From Woeseia sp037968755 (lineage in GTDB: Bacteria > Pseudomonadota > Gammaproteobacteria > Steroidobacterales > Woeseiaceae): a DNA stretch of 64,000 bases. Shown in pieces: positions 43,860 to 52,072 of this stretch. The stretch is from NCBI GenBank assembly GCA_037968755.1, contig JBBKWB010000007.1, forward strand, positions 1 to 64,000, written 5' to 3'. The notes under the pieces are model-generated. The model had not been told where the DNA came from and did not search any database. It saw nothing but the letters and a program-made list of their open reading frames with translations. How positions within the stretch are numbered: the stretch's first letter is position 1; every line of letters begins with the position of its first letter. A program made the position numbers and the translations under genes.

Positions 43860-44990
43860 TCAGTTCAGCCCGGCAACCCGGTCGAGCTGGAAATCGCTGT
43901 CGCCGAACAGGATGTCGATGGCTGTCATGCGCTTGAAATAGTGTGCGATGTCCAGTTCCCAGGTGACGCCCATACCACCGTGGATCTGTACTGACTCCTG
44001 AGCGACCTTGCGGCCGGAAGTGCCGATCAGAAACTTCAGCTCACTGATCGCGGTGGCTGCATCGGCACTGTCGGCATCGCGCAGCATCACTGCACGCAAC
44101 AGCATTGAACGTGCTTGCTCGCACGCCATCAGAGAATCCACCATGCGATGCTGCAATGCCTGGAAGCTTCCTATCGGGACTCCGAACTGCACGCGTTGCT
44201 TGGCGTATTCGACCGTCTTGTCATGCATTGTGCGCATGATGCCGACAGCTTCCGCGCAGACCGCGAGCGTCGCATCCGCAATAGTTTCCGCGAGTACGCT
44301 ATAGCCGGCACCTTCGTCGCCCAGTAATGCATCGTTGCTTACGGAGACATTGCGCAAGCTAATCTCGGCGGCTCCGTGTGCATCGACGGTCTTGAATGCC
44401 TTGCGCTCAACTCCCGACGTCGCCGCATCGATTGCAAACAGGCTGATGCCATCGGTGCTGGTTGTATCGCCGGCCGTGCGTGCTGGTACAACCAGCAGGT
44501 CGGCTTCGCCGCCGTTCAACACAAGTGTTTTGTGGCCATCAAGCACCCAGTTATCGCCTTCACGACGCGCCGTCGTCGCAATATTGGCGAAATTGTAGCG
44601 CGCCTGCGGCTCGGCGAAAGCCAGCGCCGCGTGGCGGCTGCCCTCAACGATCCCTGAGAGCCAGCGCGCTTTCTGCTCGGCTGACGCGGCGCGTTTCAGG
44701 ACCCCGCCGGCCAATACAATATTGGCGAGAAACGGCTCAACAACCAGGCCGCGACCGAATTGCTCCATCATCAGCATCATTTCAACGGCGCCGCCGTCGA
44801 AGCCGCCGTCGGCATCCTCGAACAGCATCGCTGTCCAGCCAAGTTCTGCACAGTTTTTCCAAACCTCGGCGCTGAAGGCGTTTTCGCTCTCCGCCGTCTG
44901 CATGCGTTTGTCAAAGCTGTAATCGTTGTCGATGAAGCGGGCAATACTGTCTGCAAGCATCGATTGTTCTTCAGTGATCGAGAAATCCAT
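43860..44990 (-). CDS. Acyl-CoA dehydrogenase (shorter, 376 residues)
   Basis: 376 residues with the acyl-CoA dehydrogenase order of helical N domain, beta middle domain and helical C domain: MDFSITEEQSMLADSIARF, LALAEP-type LAFAEPQARY, VLDGHKTLVLNGGEAD, and near the end QIHGGMGVTWELDIAHYFKR. The beta-domain text is less canonical than in its neighbour. It lies 18 bases downstream of the other dehydrogenase, so they may form a heteromer, as seen for steroid side-chain enzymes. Substrate unknown. Confidence 0.88.
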   Translation of the reverse strand: MDFSITEEQSMLADSIARFIDNDYSFDKRMQTAESENAFSAEVWKNCAELGWTAMLFEDADGGFDGGAVEMMLMMEQFGRGLVVEPFLANIVLAGGVLKRAASAEQKARWLSGIVEGSRHAALAFAEPQARYNFANIATTARREGDNWVLDGHKTLVLNGGEADLLVVPARTAGDTTSTDGISLFAIDAATSGVERKAFKTVDAHGAAEISLRNVSVSNDALLGDEGAGYSVLAETIADATLAVCAEAVGIMRTMHDKTVEYAKQRVQFGVPIGSFQALQHRMVDSLMACEQARSMLLRAVMLRDADSADAATAISELKFLIGTSGRKVAQESVQIHGGMGVTWELDIAHYFKRMTAIDILFGDSDFQLDRVAGLN

Positions 44991-45007
44991 TTGCGCGTCC
45001 TGTCCGA

Positions 45008-46216
45008 TCAGAGCCCAAGCACGTGCTTGGAGATGATGTTTTTCTGAATCTCATTGGAACCGCCATAGATCGATGCTTTGCGGTTATTGAAATAAATCAG
45101 CGAGCTGCGGGTCTCGTTGCCAAAACCTATGCGCTCATCAACGGCGAAATCCGCGACATACTGCTCGGGAATGTAGGGCAGGGCGTAGTACCCGGCGGCT
45201 TCAACAAACAACGTGTCAAGTTCCTGCTGTAACTCGGTGCCCTTGATCTTCAATATTGAGCTTTCGGGGCCGGGCGCTTTGCCTACGGCAACCGCGGCCA
45301 ACGTACGCAACTCAGTGAACTCAAGCGCAGTCAATTCGACTGCAACCGAGGCCAGTTTGCGTGCGAAGTTGCGATCCTCAATTAGTGGTGTCCCACCGTG
45401 CACCGATTGCGAAACTTTTTCGCGCAGCTTGTTGAGCCGGTATTTTGAGCGTGCAACGCCGGCGATATTCGTGCGTTCGTGTTGCAGCAGAATTTTACCG
45501 TAGGTCCAGCCTTTTCCTTCCTCGCCAACGAGGTTTTCGACAGGAACTTCGACATTCTCGAAGTGCACTTCGTTGACTTCGCGTTCGCCTTCGATCGTGA
45601 TGATAGGTCGTACCGATACGCCAGGTGTGTTCATGTCGATCAGAATAAAACTGATGCCTTCCTGGCGGCGCGCAACATCGCTGGACGTGCGCACGAGGCA
45701 GAAGATCCAGTCTGCAAAATGACCCAGGGTTGTCCAGGTCTTGGTGCCGTTGATGACGTAGTGATCGCCGGCACGATCCGCACGGGTTTTTAATGAGGCA
45801 AGATCCGAACCGGAGCCCGGTTCTGAGTAACCCTGGCACCACCACACGTTGCTTTCGATGATGTCAGGCAGAAAGCGTTGTTTTTGTTCTTCGGTGCCGA
45901 AGGTATAGATGATGGGTGCAACCATCTTTACGCCAAATGGCACCATGTCCGGTGCATTCGCATTGGCGATCTCATTGGCAAATATGTACTTCTGCACTGG
46001 CGTCCAGCCTGTGCCGCCATGCTCAACCGGCCAGTTGATTGCGGCCCAACCCTGCTTGAAGAGGACTTTTTGCCAGCGAATATAATCGTCGCGCGTTAAC
46101 GGCACGCCCGCGTTGTGTTTAGCGCGGATGTCGGCGGGGTACTGGTCGCGAAAAAACGCACGAACCTCTTGTTCGAATGCTCGTTCATCGTCGGTCAGGT
46201 TTACGTGCATGTTCAA
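45008..46216 (-). CDS. Acyl-CoA dehydrogenase (longer, 402 residues)
   Basis: 402 residues. Motifs: NWPVEHGGTGWTPVQ near 60-75, CQGYSEPGSGSDLASLKTRA near 131-150, VINGTKTWTTLGHFADWIF, and IYGGSNEIQKNIISKHVLGL at the end. The start is the ATG at 46216, or a second ATG two codons in. It is the first gene of the pair; both fit a beta-oxidation-like pathway with flavin transfer to ETF. The long, pair-type architecture recalls FadE subunits used for branched or steroid side chains; this is inference. Confidence 0.9.
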   Translation of the reverse strand: MNMHVNLTDDERAFEQEVRAFFRDQYPADIRAKHNAGVPLTRDDYIRWQKVLFKQGWAAINWPVEHGGTGWTPVQKYIFANEIANANAPDMVPFGVKMVAPIIYTFGTEEQKQRFLPDIIESNVWWCQGYSEPGSGSDLASLKTRADRAGDHYVINGTKTWTTLGHFADWIFCLVRTSSDVARRQEGISFILIDMNTPGVSVRPIITIEGEREVNEVHFENVEVPVENLVGEEGKGWTYGKILLQHERTNIAGVARSKYRLNKLREKVSQSVHGGTPLIEDRNFARKLASVAVELTALEFTELRTLAAVAVGKAPGPESSILKIKGTELQQELDTLFVEAAGYYALPYIPEQYVADFAVDERIGFGNETRSSLIYFNNRKASIYGGSNEIQKNIISKHVLGL

Positions 46217-46571
46217 ACTCCGCTGTGTGTTGGCTGCGAGGGCCTGAGTGCCCGTACGATAAGCGTCCGCCGCAGCAAGGTCGGATAAGTGGCGGCCGAG
46301 GGCCTGCGGGACATGAGCTTATCCGTGGGCTGCGAACGCGGCAGTATAGCGATCTATGCTGCAACGCACAACCGAAGCGAGCCCACGACAAACTATTGAG
46401 CTGACTGGATAAAATCCTGATCCTGGCAGGCAATGCCGTTCCTGACTGCATGCCGTTACCGGCCCCTGACGCCACAAATGAAACTGTTGTGCGGGCAGTC
46501 ACTCTGAGAGATACAGGACTCCGTCCCCTTTTTATCAACAATCGCTCCCGGCGCTTATCAGTGCCCGGTGA
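46217..46571. other. 355-base divergent gap between acyl-CoA dehydrogenases and moaA
   Basis: No gene seen. It contains an 8-bp perfect inverted repeat, CGGATAAG at 46282-46289 and CTTATCCG at 46318-46325, further GATAAG/CTTATC copies at 46258-46263 and 46554-46559, and a repeated CGAGGGCCTG near 46236 and 46298. Both divergent promoters must lie here. I looked for, and did not recognise, a molybdenum cofactor riboswitch ahead of moaA. Confidence 0.4.
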
Positions 46572-47645
46572 ATGGTGCAGAATACGCGCATGACTTCCCA
46601 CTCAACAGACCGTGCGGCGCCGGCAAACCCGGGTCCGCAGGACCAGCTCGGTCGGCCCATGCGCGATTTGCGCATATCGCTGCTCGACCGCTGCAATTTC
46701 CGCTGCCCGTATTGTATGCCGGAGAGTACCTACAACGAGGACTACCAGTTCCTGCGACGTCAGCAGCGCCTCAGTTTCGACGAAATTGTCCGCTTCGCGA
46801 CGATTGCCGTCAGTCTCGGTGTCAACAAGCTGCGCCTGACGGGGGGTGAGCCGCTATTGGACAAAGGTGTGCCGGAACTCGTCGCGCGGCTTGCCGCGCT
46901 GCCAGGCGTTGATGACCTCGCGTTGACCACCAATGGAACGTTGCTCGAACGCTTTGCGGCGCCACTTGCCGATGCGGGCCTGAACCGGGTTACGGTCAGC
47001 CTGGATAGTATTGACGCCGATATTTTTCGCAGCATGAGTGGCAACCGCGGTGAGGTTCAAACGGTGCTGAACGGGATTGCGGCAGCCAGCAAAGCAGGTT
47101 TGATGCCTGTCAAGATCAACACCGTTGTGCAGCGCGGCGTTAACGAACACACGGTGCTCGATGTACTTGAGTATTTTCGCGGCACCGGGCACGTGGTACG
47201 CCTGATCGAATTCATGGACGTGGGCAACCGTAATGGCTGGCGCCTCGACCAGGTAGTGCCTTCACGCGAGTTGCTGGAGCAGATTAATGTTCGTTGGCCG
47301 GTAGAGGCTGTCGATCGAAACTACCCGGGCGAAGTTGCACGTCGCTACCGCTACCTAGACGGTGGTGGCGAAATCGGTTTCATATCGTCCGTGACCGAAC
47401 CGTTTTGCGGCAACTGCAGCCGCGCCCGGTTGTCGGCGGACGGCGTGCTGTACACTTGTTTGTTTGCAACGGAAGGCACCCGTTTTCGCGAACTGTTGCG
47501 TGCCGATGCGAGTGACGACGAGATTGCGCTGTTGCTGAAAAAGGTCTGGCTGGCACGTACTGATCGATACAGCGAACAGCGCGGACGTGCGACGGTTACC
47601 GAAGTGCCATTGAAAAAAGTTGAAATGTACCGGATGGGCGGCTGA
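46572..47645 (+). CDS. moaA: GTP 3',8-cyclase (molybdenum cofactor biosynthesis)
   Basis: 357 residues. The radical-SAM cluster motif CNFRCPYCMP is near residues 40-49, KLRLTGGEPLL near 90-100, the second cluster FCGNCSRARLSADGVLYTC near 280-300, and the typical C-terminal GG. MoaA makes the cyclic intermediate from GTP in the first step of molybdopterin synthesis. The ATG at 46572 is used; an ATG at 46590 is also possible. It starts a five-gene plus-strand run. Confidence 0.96.
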   Translation: MVQNTRMTSHSTDRAAPANPGPQDQLGRPMRDLRISLLDRCNFRCPYCMPESTYNEDYQFLRRQQRLSFDEIVRFATIAVSLGVNKLRLTGGEPLLDKGVPELVARLAALPGVDDLALTTNGTLLERFAAPLADAGLNRVTVSLDSIDADIFRSMSGNRGEVQTVLNGIAAASKAGLMPVKINTVVQRGVNEHTVLDVLEYFRGTGHVVRLIEFMDVGNRNGWRLDQVVPSRELLEQINVRWPVEAVDRNYPGEVARRYRYLDGGGEIGFISSVTEPFCGNCSRARLSADGVLYTCLFATEGTRFRELLRADASDDEIALLLKKVWLARTDRYSEQRGRATVTEVPLKKVEMYRMGG

Positions 47646-47718
47646 TCCCGCGGGTTACATTGATGCATGCAAACGCTACTGGATTACGCCGGGACGCCTG
47701 CCGCCAAGAGACTGGGGT

Positions 47719-48195
47719 ATGAGTAAACTGAGCCACGTTGACGAGCACAATCGACCGACTATGGTCGATGTCAGTCACAAATCGGCGACAGCTCGCACGG
47801 CACATGCGCGCAGCATCGTGGAGTTCCCCGCCGAAGTTGCAGCGCGCTTTGCGGACGGCGATATCCAGACTGCCAAAGGCCCGGTTTTTGCCACCGCGAT
47901 TATTGCGGGCGTCATGGGTGCCAAGCGTACCCATGAGTTAATACCGTTCTGTCATCCGCTCGGTCTGGACAATTGCAAAATTGATATTGAGCTGGATGAT
48001 AAAGGCCGCGCTATCATCGACTGCCACTGCAAAGTACAGCATCGAACCGGCGTCGAAATGGAAGCACTCACTGGCGCAAGCGTAGCGGCCCTGACGGTGT
48101 ACGACATGTGCAAAGCCTTGTCGCACCACATTCGCATTACCGAGACTCGGCTTGTGGCCAAGACCGGGGGCAAACAGGATTTTTACAGTGAGTGA
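47719..48195 (+). CDS. moaC: Cyclic pyranopterin monophosphate synthase
   Basis: 158 residues from the ATG at 47719; the open frame begins upstream but the family start MSKLSHVDEHNRPTMVDV fits here. Conserved text: GVMGAKRTHELIPFCHPLGLD near 76-96 and EMEALTGASVAALTVYDMCKAL near 114-135. It converts the MoaA product to cPMP. The 3' end overlaps the mobA GTG start by eight bases. Confidence 0.95.
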   Translation: MSKLSHVDEHNRPTMVDVSHKSATARTAHARSIVEFPAEVAARFADGDIQTAKGPVFATAIIAGVMGAKRTHELIPFCHPLGLDNCKIDIELDDKGRAIIDCHCKVQHRTGVEMEALTGASVAALTVYDMCKALSHHIRITETRLVAKTGGKQDFYSE

Positions 48196-48781
48196 CGCAG
48201 CAATTTTGCAGGGACTGGTTCTGGCAGGCGGTCGCAGTCAGCGTATGGGCAGCGACAAGGCATTGCTGGCGCGCGATGGGCATAGCCAGCTTGCGCATGC
48301 TGTCGAGTTGCTGGAGCAGTTCACTTCGACCGTGTTCGTATCCACGCGCAAAGATCAGGCAGACGAAGCTGAGCGCGCGCGCTACGCGCAGATCATAGAT
48401 CGCTACGACGACCTTGGCCCGGTTGCCGGGATACTGTCGGCAATGGATGCACATCCCGACGCTGCCTGGTTGGTACTTGCATGCGATCTGCCCAATGTCG
48501 ATGCGGCCACGCTGGAAACGCTGATTAATGGGCGTGATCCTGCATGCCCGTTTACGGCGTACCGTAGCAGCCATAACGACTTTCCGGAGCCACTCTGCGC
48601 CATATTTGAACCCGCCGCGAGAGAGGTGATCGATCGCTTTGTCGCCGAAGGTTTTGCTTGCCCGCGCAAGATGATGATTCGTTCCGATACGCGATTGCTG
48701 ACACAGCCAGATCCGTCGGCACTCGATAACGTCAATACGCCTGCTGACCTCGAGCGCAGCACATTGCAGATCGCCTCATGA
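48188..48781 (+). CDS. mobA: Molybdenum cofactor guanylyltransferase
   Basis: 197 residues starting at GTG 48188 inside the end of moaC. The nucleotidyltransferase start is LVLAGGRSQRMGSDKALL near 9-26, with DLGPVAGILSAMDAH and WLVLACDLPNVD. MobA adds GMP to form the bis-MGD cofactor used by DMSO reductase-type enzymes. Its end overlaps the moaD ATG. With the MocA-like gene downstream, the cell can make both guanine and cytosine forms of the cofactor. Confidence 0.9.
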   Translation: MSDAAILQGLVLAGGRSQRMGSDKALLARDGHSQLAHAVELLEQFTSTVFVSTRKDQADEAERARYAQIIDRYDDLGPVAGILSAMDAHPDAAWLVLACDLPNVDAATLETLINGRDPACPFTAYRSSHNDFPEPLCAIFEPAAREVIDRFVAEGFACPRKMMIRSDTRLLTQPDPSALDNVNTPADLERSTLQIAS

Positions 48782-49023
48782 TGAAAACACTCACAGTGCG
48801 CTATTTCGCGATGTTTCGTGAGAATGCCGGTAAGGGTGAGGAGGTCGTGCACATCGAAGCTGACACGGCGGCTGACGTATTCAACCAGTTGCGCGACCGG
48901 CATGCATCGAGTGAACCGTTAGGACATTGCAAAGTCGCCATTAACGACGAGATGGTTAGCTGGGACAACCCGGTAACGGACGGTGATGTGGTCTTGTTGT
49001 TCCCGCCTGTGGCAGGTGGCTAA
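48778..49023 (+). CDS. moaD: Molybdopterin synthase small subunit
   Basis: 81 residues, ubiquitin-like, ending PPVAGG with the C-terminal Gly-Gly that carries the thiocarboxylate. VRYFAMFRENAGK and INDEMVSWDNPVTDGDVVLLF are MoaD-type. It donates sulfur to cPMP together with MoaE. ATGA overlap with mobA and one-base spacing to moaE indicate strict co-translation. Confidence 0.95.
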   Translation: MMKTLTVRYFAMFRENAGKGEEVVHIEADTAADVFNQLRDRHASSEPLGHCKVAINDEMVSWDNPVTDGDVVLLFPPVAGG

Positions 49024-49024
49024 G

Positions 49025-49453
49025 ATGATGCAGATGATCGAATCGGTCATTCTTCCGGATCTCTTGCGTGCTGGATTACTGGACGATGCGGCCGGCGCCT
49101 ATGCCAGTTTTGAAGGCTGGATACGCAATCATAATGAAGGCCAGGAAGTCCACCGGCTCGAATATGAGGCTTACGCACCACTCGCGATAACGGAAGGTGA
49201 GCGGGTCATTGCAGAAGCGCTCGCCAAATTTCCGGTGTTGCACGCGCACTGCGTGCATCGCAGTGGCCTGCTTGAAATCGGCGAATGTGCTGTCTGGGTG
49301 GGTGTGTCTGCCGCGCATCGCGATGCCGCATTCGATGCCTGTCGATACATCATCGATGAGGTCAAAATACGCCTGCCCATCTGGAAAAAAGAACACTACG
49401 TCAACGGTGACTCCGGCTGGGTTAACTGCGAGCGTTGTGCCGCACACGCCTGA
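49025..49453 (+). CDS. moaE: Molybdopterin synthase catalytic subunit
   Basis: 142 residues from the ATG at 49025. Key parts are GAYASFEGWIRNHNEG near 24-39, LEYEAYAPLA, and the active-site lysine region LPIWKKEHYVNGDSGWVNCE at the C-terminal end. Two MoaE bind two MoaD and convert cPMP to molybdopterin. It closes the run. MoeA, MogA/MoaB and MoeB are not in the window and must lie elsewhere. Confidence 0.94.
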   Translation: MMQMIESVILPDLLRAGLLDDAAGAYASFEGWIRNHNEGQEVHRLEYEAYAPLAITEGERVIAEALAKFPVLHAHCVHRSGLLEIGECAVWVGVSAAHRDAAFDACRYIIDEVKIRLPIWKKEHYVNGDSGWVNCERCAAHA

Positions 49454-49461
49454 ACCGAACG

Positions 49462-50052
49462 CTAGTTTTTCTCCAGCTTATCCAGGTCTGCTGGCTGGTC
49501 GACGTCGAACGCTGCCGCATCGCTGAATATCGTCAACCTGTTATCGCCGTGGCGGTCGATAACCGAACGTGCACCTTGATCGCCTTGCAGTTCAAGTAAT
49601 TCCGGAAAGCAGCTGCGCGGGAATATGGCGGGCACGCCGCTCGTATCGGCGTAGCGGCTGGCCACGATGCGCTGAGGGTGCTGCTGCCACTTCGAACACA
49701 GGGCGGCAAGATGCTGACGGTCGACCAGCGGTTGGTCCGCTAGGGTAATCAGAATGCCCTCGGCTACCTCTGCCAATGCGCGCACCCCACTACGGATGGA
49801 GCTGGCAATGCCGCTGGCATAATCGTCGTTGTGAACCAGGAAGCCGCGCAGTGGCTGACAGGCCGCGTGCACGCGCGTCGCCGCATGACCGGTAACCAGC
49901 ACGCTGCGCTCGCCGCAAACGGCTTCCGCTTCGCGTACCGCGCGTTCGACCAATGTCTGGCCGCGGAACAACGCCAATTGCTTAACGTCGCGATATCGAC
50001 TGGCCTGTCCGGCCGCCAATATCAGCGCAAACAATGCACTATCTGCCGTCAT
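49462..50052 (-). CDS. mocA: MocA-like molybdenum cofactor cytidylyltransferase
   Basis: 196 residues from the ATG at 50052; an ORF of 274 codons opens earlier, but the family begins LILAAGQASRYRDVKQL. Other parts: DDYASGIASSIRSGVRALA and ILITLADQPLVD, both typical of MocA/MobA-like enzymes. The Mo cofactor of xanthine oxidase-type hydroxylases carries CMP, so this protein fits the CoxSM-type genes in the window. Guanylyl or other nucleotide specificity cannot be excluded. Convergent with moaE. Confidence 0.82.
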   Translation of the reverse strand: MTADSALFALILAAGQASRYRDVKQLALFRGQTLVERAVREAEAVCGERSVLVTGHAATRVHAACQPLRGFLVHNDDYASGIASSIRSGVRALAEVAEGILITLADQPLVDRQHLAALCSKWQQHPQRIVASRYADTSGVPAIFPRSCFPELLELQGDQGARSVIDRHGDNRLTIFSDAAAFDVDQPADLDKLEKN

Positions 50053-50276
50053 TGCGGACAAGTACTTTGCGAGAACAGATACATTTGAATCCTGATCACC
50101 GGGCTCCTGACAGTGGCAAGGGCAATGCGGCGACAGTATAGAGGCGCTATCGACAGCGGCAAAGCCGCCAATTGCAGGAACTCGAACTTGCTCTGATCCC
50201 TCGTTGTGTGTATTCCTGTGTTCCCGGTGTTTGCATGGCGCGTCGTCAGCCGCCGTGCCACAGTTAGGATTCAGGT

Positions 50277-50750
50277 TTGCGTACAATTACTTCTATCGAT
50301 GATGCGAAGGCTTTGGAAGGGCAGGAAATCGGCCTTTCCGACTGGGTAACCATCGACCAACAACGGATCGACCGGTTCGCGAAAGCAACGGACGACTTTC
50401 AATGGATACACGTCGACAAGGAGCGCGCCGCGCGCGAATTGCCAGACGGCAAGACCATCGCGCACGGTTATCTGACGCTGGCTTTGATCCCTGCGCTGGC
50501 CACCCAGTTTGTGCGCTTCGAGAACCTGGCCAAAACAATTAATTTTGGCTGCAACAAAGTGCGTTTTTATACGATGGTGCCGGTTGGCAGTCGTCTCCGT
50601 GGCCGCGCGAAAGTAATTCAGGCACGTAGCCGAGCCGGCGCTTTGCACCTGTTATGCGAAGTCCGGATTGAGGTTGAAGGCGAGCGCAAACCGGCCTGCG
50701 TTGCGGAAACTATTGGTATGTATTTCTTTGCGTCGGCAGCTGAGAATTAG
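50277..50750 (+). CDS. MaoC-type hot-dog dehydratase
   Basis: 157 residues, probably starting at TTG 50277. A MaoC-type hot-dog domain spans about 20-140: TDDFQWIHVDKERA near 38-51 contains the D-x-x-x-x-H catalytic pair, followed by IAHGYLTLALIPAL. Such proteins hydrate enoyl-CoA; the exact group is that of NodN-like proteins. The neighbouring acyl-CoA ligase, dehydrogenases and thioesterase suggest a fatty or branched acid pathway. Confidence 0.85.
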   Translation: MRTITSIDDAKALEGQEIGLSDWVTIDQQRIDRFAKATDDFQWIHVDKERAARELPDGKTIAHGYLTLALIPALATQFVRFENLAKTINFGCNKVRFYTMVPVGSRLRGRAKVIQARSRAGALHLLCEVRIEVEGERKPACVAETIGMYFFASAAEN

Positions 50751-50781
50751 TCGGCTGCAAGCCTGGTATTAGGAGGCGAGT

Positions 50782-50958
50782 ATGGAAAGCTTCGGAATTC
50801 TGGGGTTCCTGATTTTGCTCGGGGACATCTATGCGGTCCTGAAAATCATCCAGTCCAGCAGTAGCGACGGGCGCAAGGCCCTGTGGATAGCTATTGTTAT
50901 CGTGCTGCCGGCTCTTGGGCTCCTCCTGTGGTACTTGATGGGGCCAAAGTCCAGCTGA
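50782..50958 (+). CDS. Small membrane protein, PLDc_N type
   Basis: 58 residues, too short for most gene callers. AGGAGG stands five bases before the ATG. Two hydrophobic helices (LGFLILLGDIYAVLKII and ALWIAIVIVLPALGLLLWYLMG) flank a short polar loop SSSSDGRK, the layout of the PLDc_N (phospholipase D N-terminal) small proteins. It is 31 bases after the MaoC gene and its TGA abuts the nitrilase stop. Function unknown. Confidence 0.8.
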   Translation: MESFGILGFLILLGDIYAVLKIIQSSSSDGRKALWIAIVIVLPALGLLLWYLMGPKSS

Positions 50959-51927
50959 TCACGGATCGCCGTCAACAAAATCGGCGGTAACCTGGCGACG
51001 CCGGTCGACGCTTAACCGGGTTACGTCCGGACGAGAGTAATGTCCCGCCGGATCCATATTCTGCCGCTCTTCCAATACCCGACGATGATCCAGGGTCGCG
51101 ACCCGCAACGATTCTTCCCCCGTTTCCGGTGGCAATAGCCATTCACCGTCCGGGCCAGCAATACAGGATCCGCCGTCGGCCATGACCTCGTCAGCCGCTT
51201 CCTGTAGCGCTGCGAAATTTGGCAAAGTCGGTGCGATATCGCTGGCAGTCATGAGGCCGCTTACCGAGACAACAAAAGAGCGGCTTTCTTTCGCAATGAA
51301 GCGGGTGATGTTGTCAGTGTTACGTTTGCTGCCTGGCCAGATCGCGACGTGCAGGTCTTCGCCCTGGCCGTACAACGCCGCACGCGCTAGCGGCAACCAG
51401 TTTTCCCAGCAATTCAGGCCGCCGACCGTGAAGGGCGGCAGGGCGTGGGTACGCAGGCCGTGGCCATCGCCAATAGCCCATACCAGCCGTTCTTCATACG
51501 TTGGCATCAATTTGCGATGCACCGAGCCTATGTGGCCGTTTGCATCGATGTAGACCATCGAGCAGTACAGGCTGTGACCGCGCGCGGCTGAGCGTTCGAT
51601 AATTCCGGCGTAGACAGCAATATTTCTGCGCGCCGCCAGCGCGCGCAGCGCGTCGAGGTGCCCTGCGTCCAGGTCGACAGCTTCCGAGCGATAGTGCGCG
51701 TACATCGACTTCTGCAACGGTGACTCGAAACGCGCGCCGTCTGTGTAGTCGACCCAGAACGGGTAGCCTGGAATCAGTGCTTCGCCGAATGCTACCAACT
51801 GACAACCTGCATCGGCGGCTTTTTCGACCCATTCGATAACTTTGGCGATGGTTGCGTCGCGCTGCAGCCAGCATGGCGCGATCTGCGCGAGGCCGACAGT
51901 AAGTGTATGCGGGTTTTTTTCTGTCAT
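50959..51927 (-). CDS. Carbon-nitrogen hydrolase, nitrilase family
   Basis: About 322 residues from the ATG at 51927; an upstream ATG at 51999 is also in frame but has no ribosome site. The Glu-Lys-Cys triad is Glu49 (AFGEALIPGYP), Lys139 (HRKLMPTYEER) and Cys173 (GGLNCWENWLPL). The CWEN text is usual in true nitrilases, which turn nitriles into acids and ammonia. The acyl-CoA ligase gene diverges from it, so the acid could be activated to a CoA ester. The stop codons of this and the small membrane protein meet at TGATCA. Confidence 0.88.
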   Translation of the reverse strand: MTEKNPHTLTVGLAQIAPCWLQRDATIAKVIEWVEKAADAGCQLVAFGEALIPGYPFWVDYTDGARFESPLQKSMYAHYRSEAVDLDAGHLDALRALAARRNIAVYAGIIERSAARGHSLYCSMVYIDANGHIGSVHRKLMPTYEERLVWAIGDGHGLRTHALPPFTVGGLNCWENWLPLARAALYGQGEDLHVAIWPGSKRNTDNITRFIAKESRSFVVSVSGLMTASDIAPTLPNFAALQEAADEVMADGGSCIAGPDGEWLLPPETGEESLRVATLDHRRVLEERQNMDPAGHYSRPDVTRLSVDRRRQVTADFVDGDP

Positions 51928-52072
51928 CCCTACGTCCCGTGCGCTGCTGGTAGCTGATTTCGCGTCGCCCGGGAGCATAGCATGGCTGGTTTTCGACATT
52001 ACTTGCAGTGACCGCGCATTGTTCTGTTAAATGGCGTGGTTGTTAAAGACAAGCAAGATGAGGGGGGGCAGG

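Noticed and set aside
46217..46571. Molybdenum cofactor riboswitch ahead of moaA
   Set aside because: I could not find the conserved cores of that RNA in this gap; a covariance model scan would settle it.
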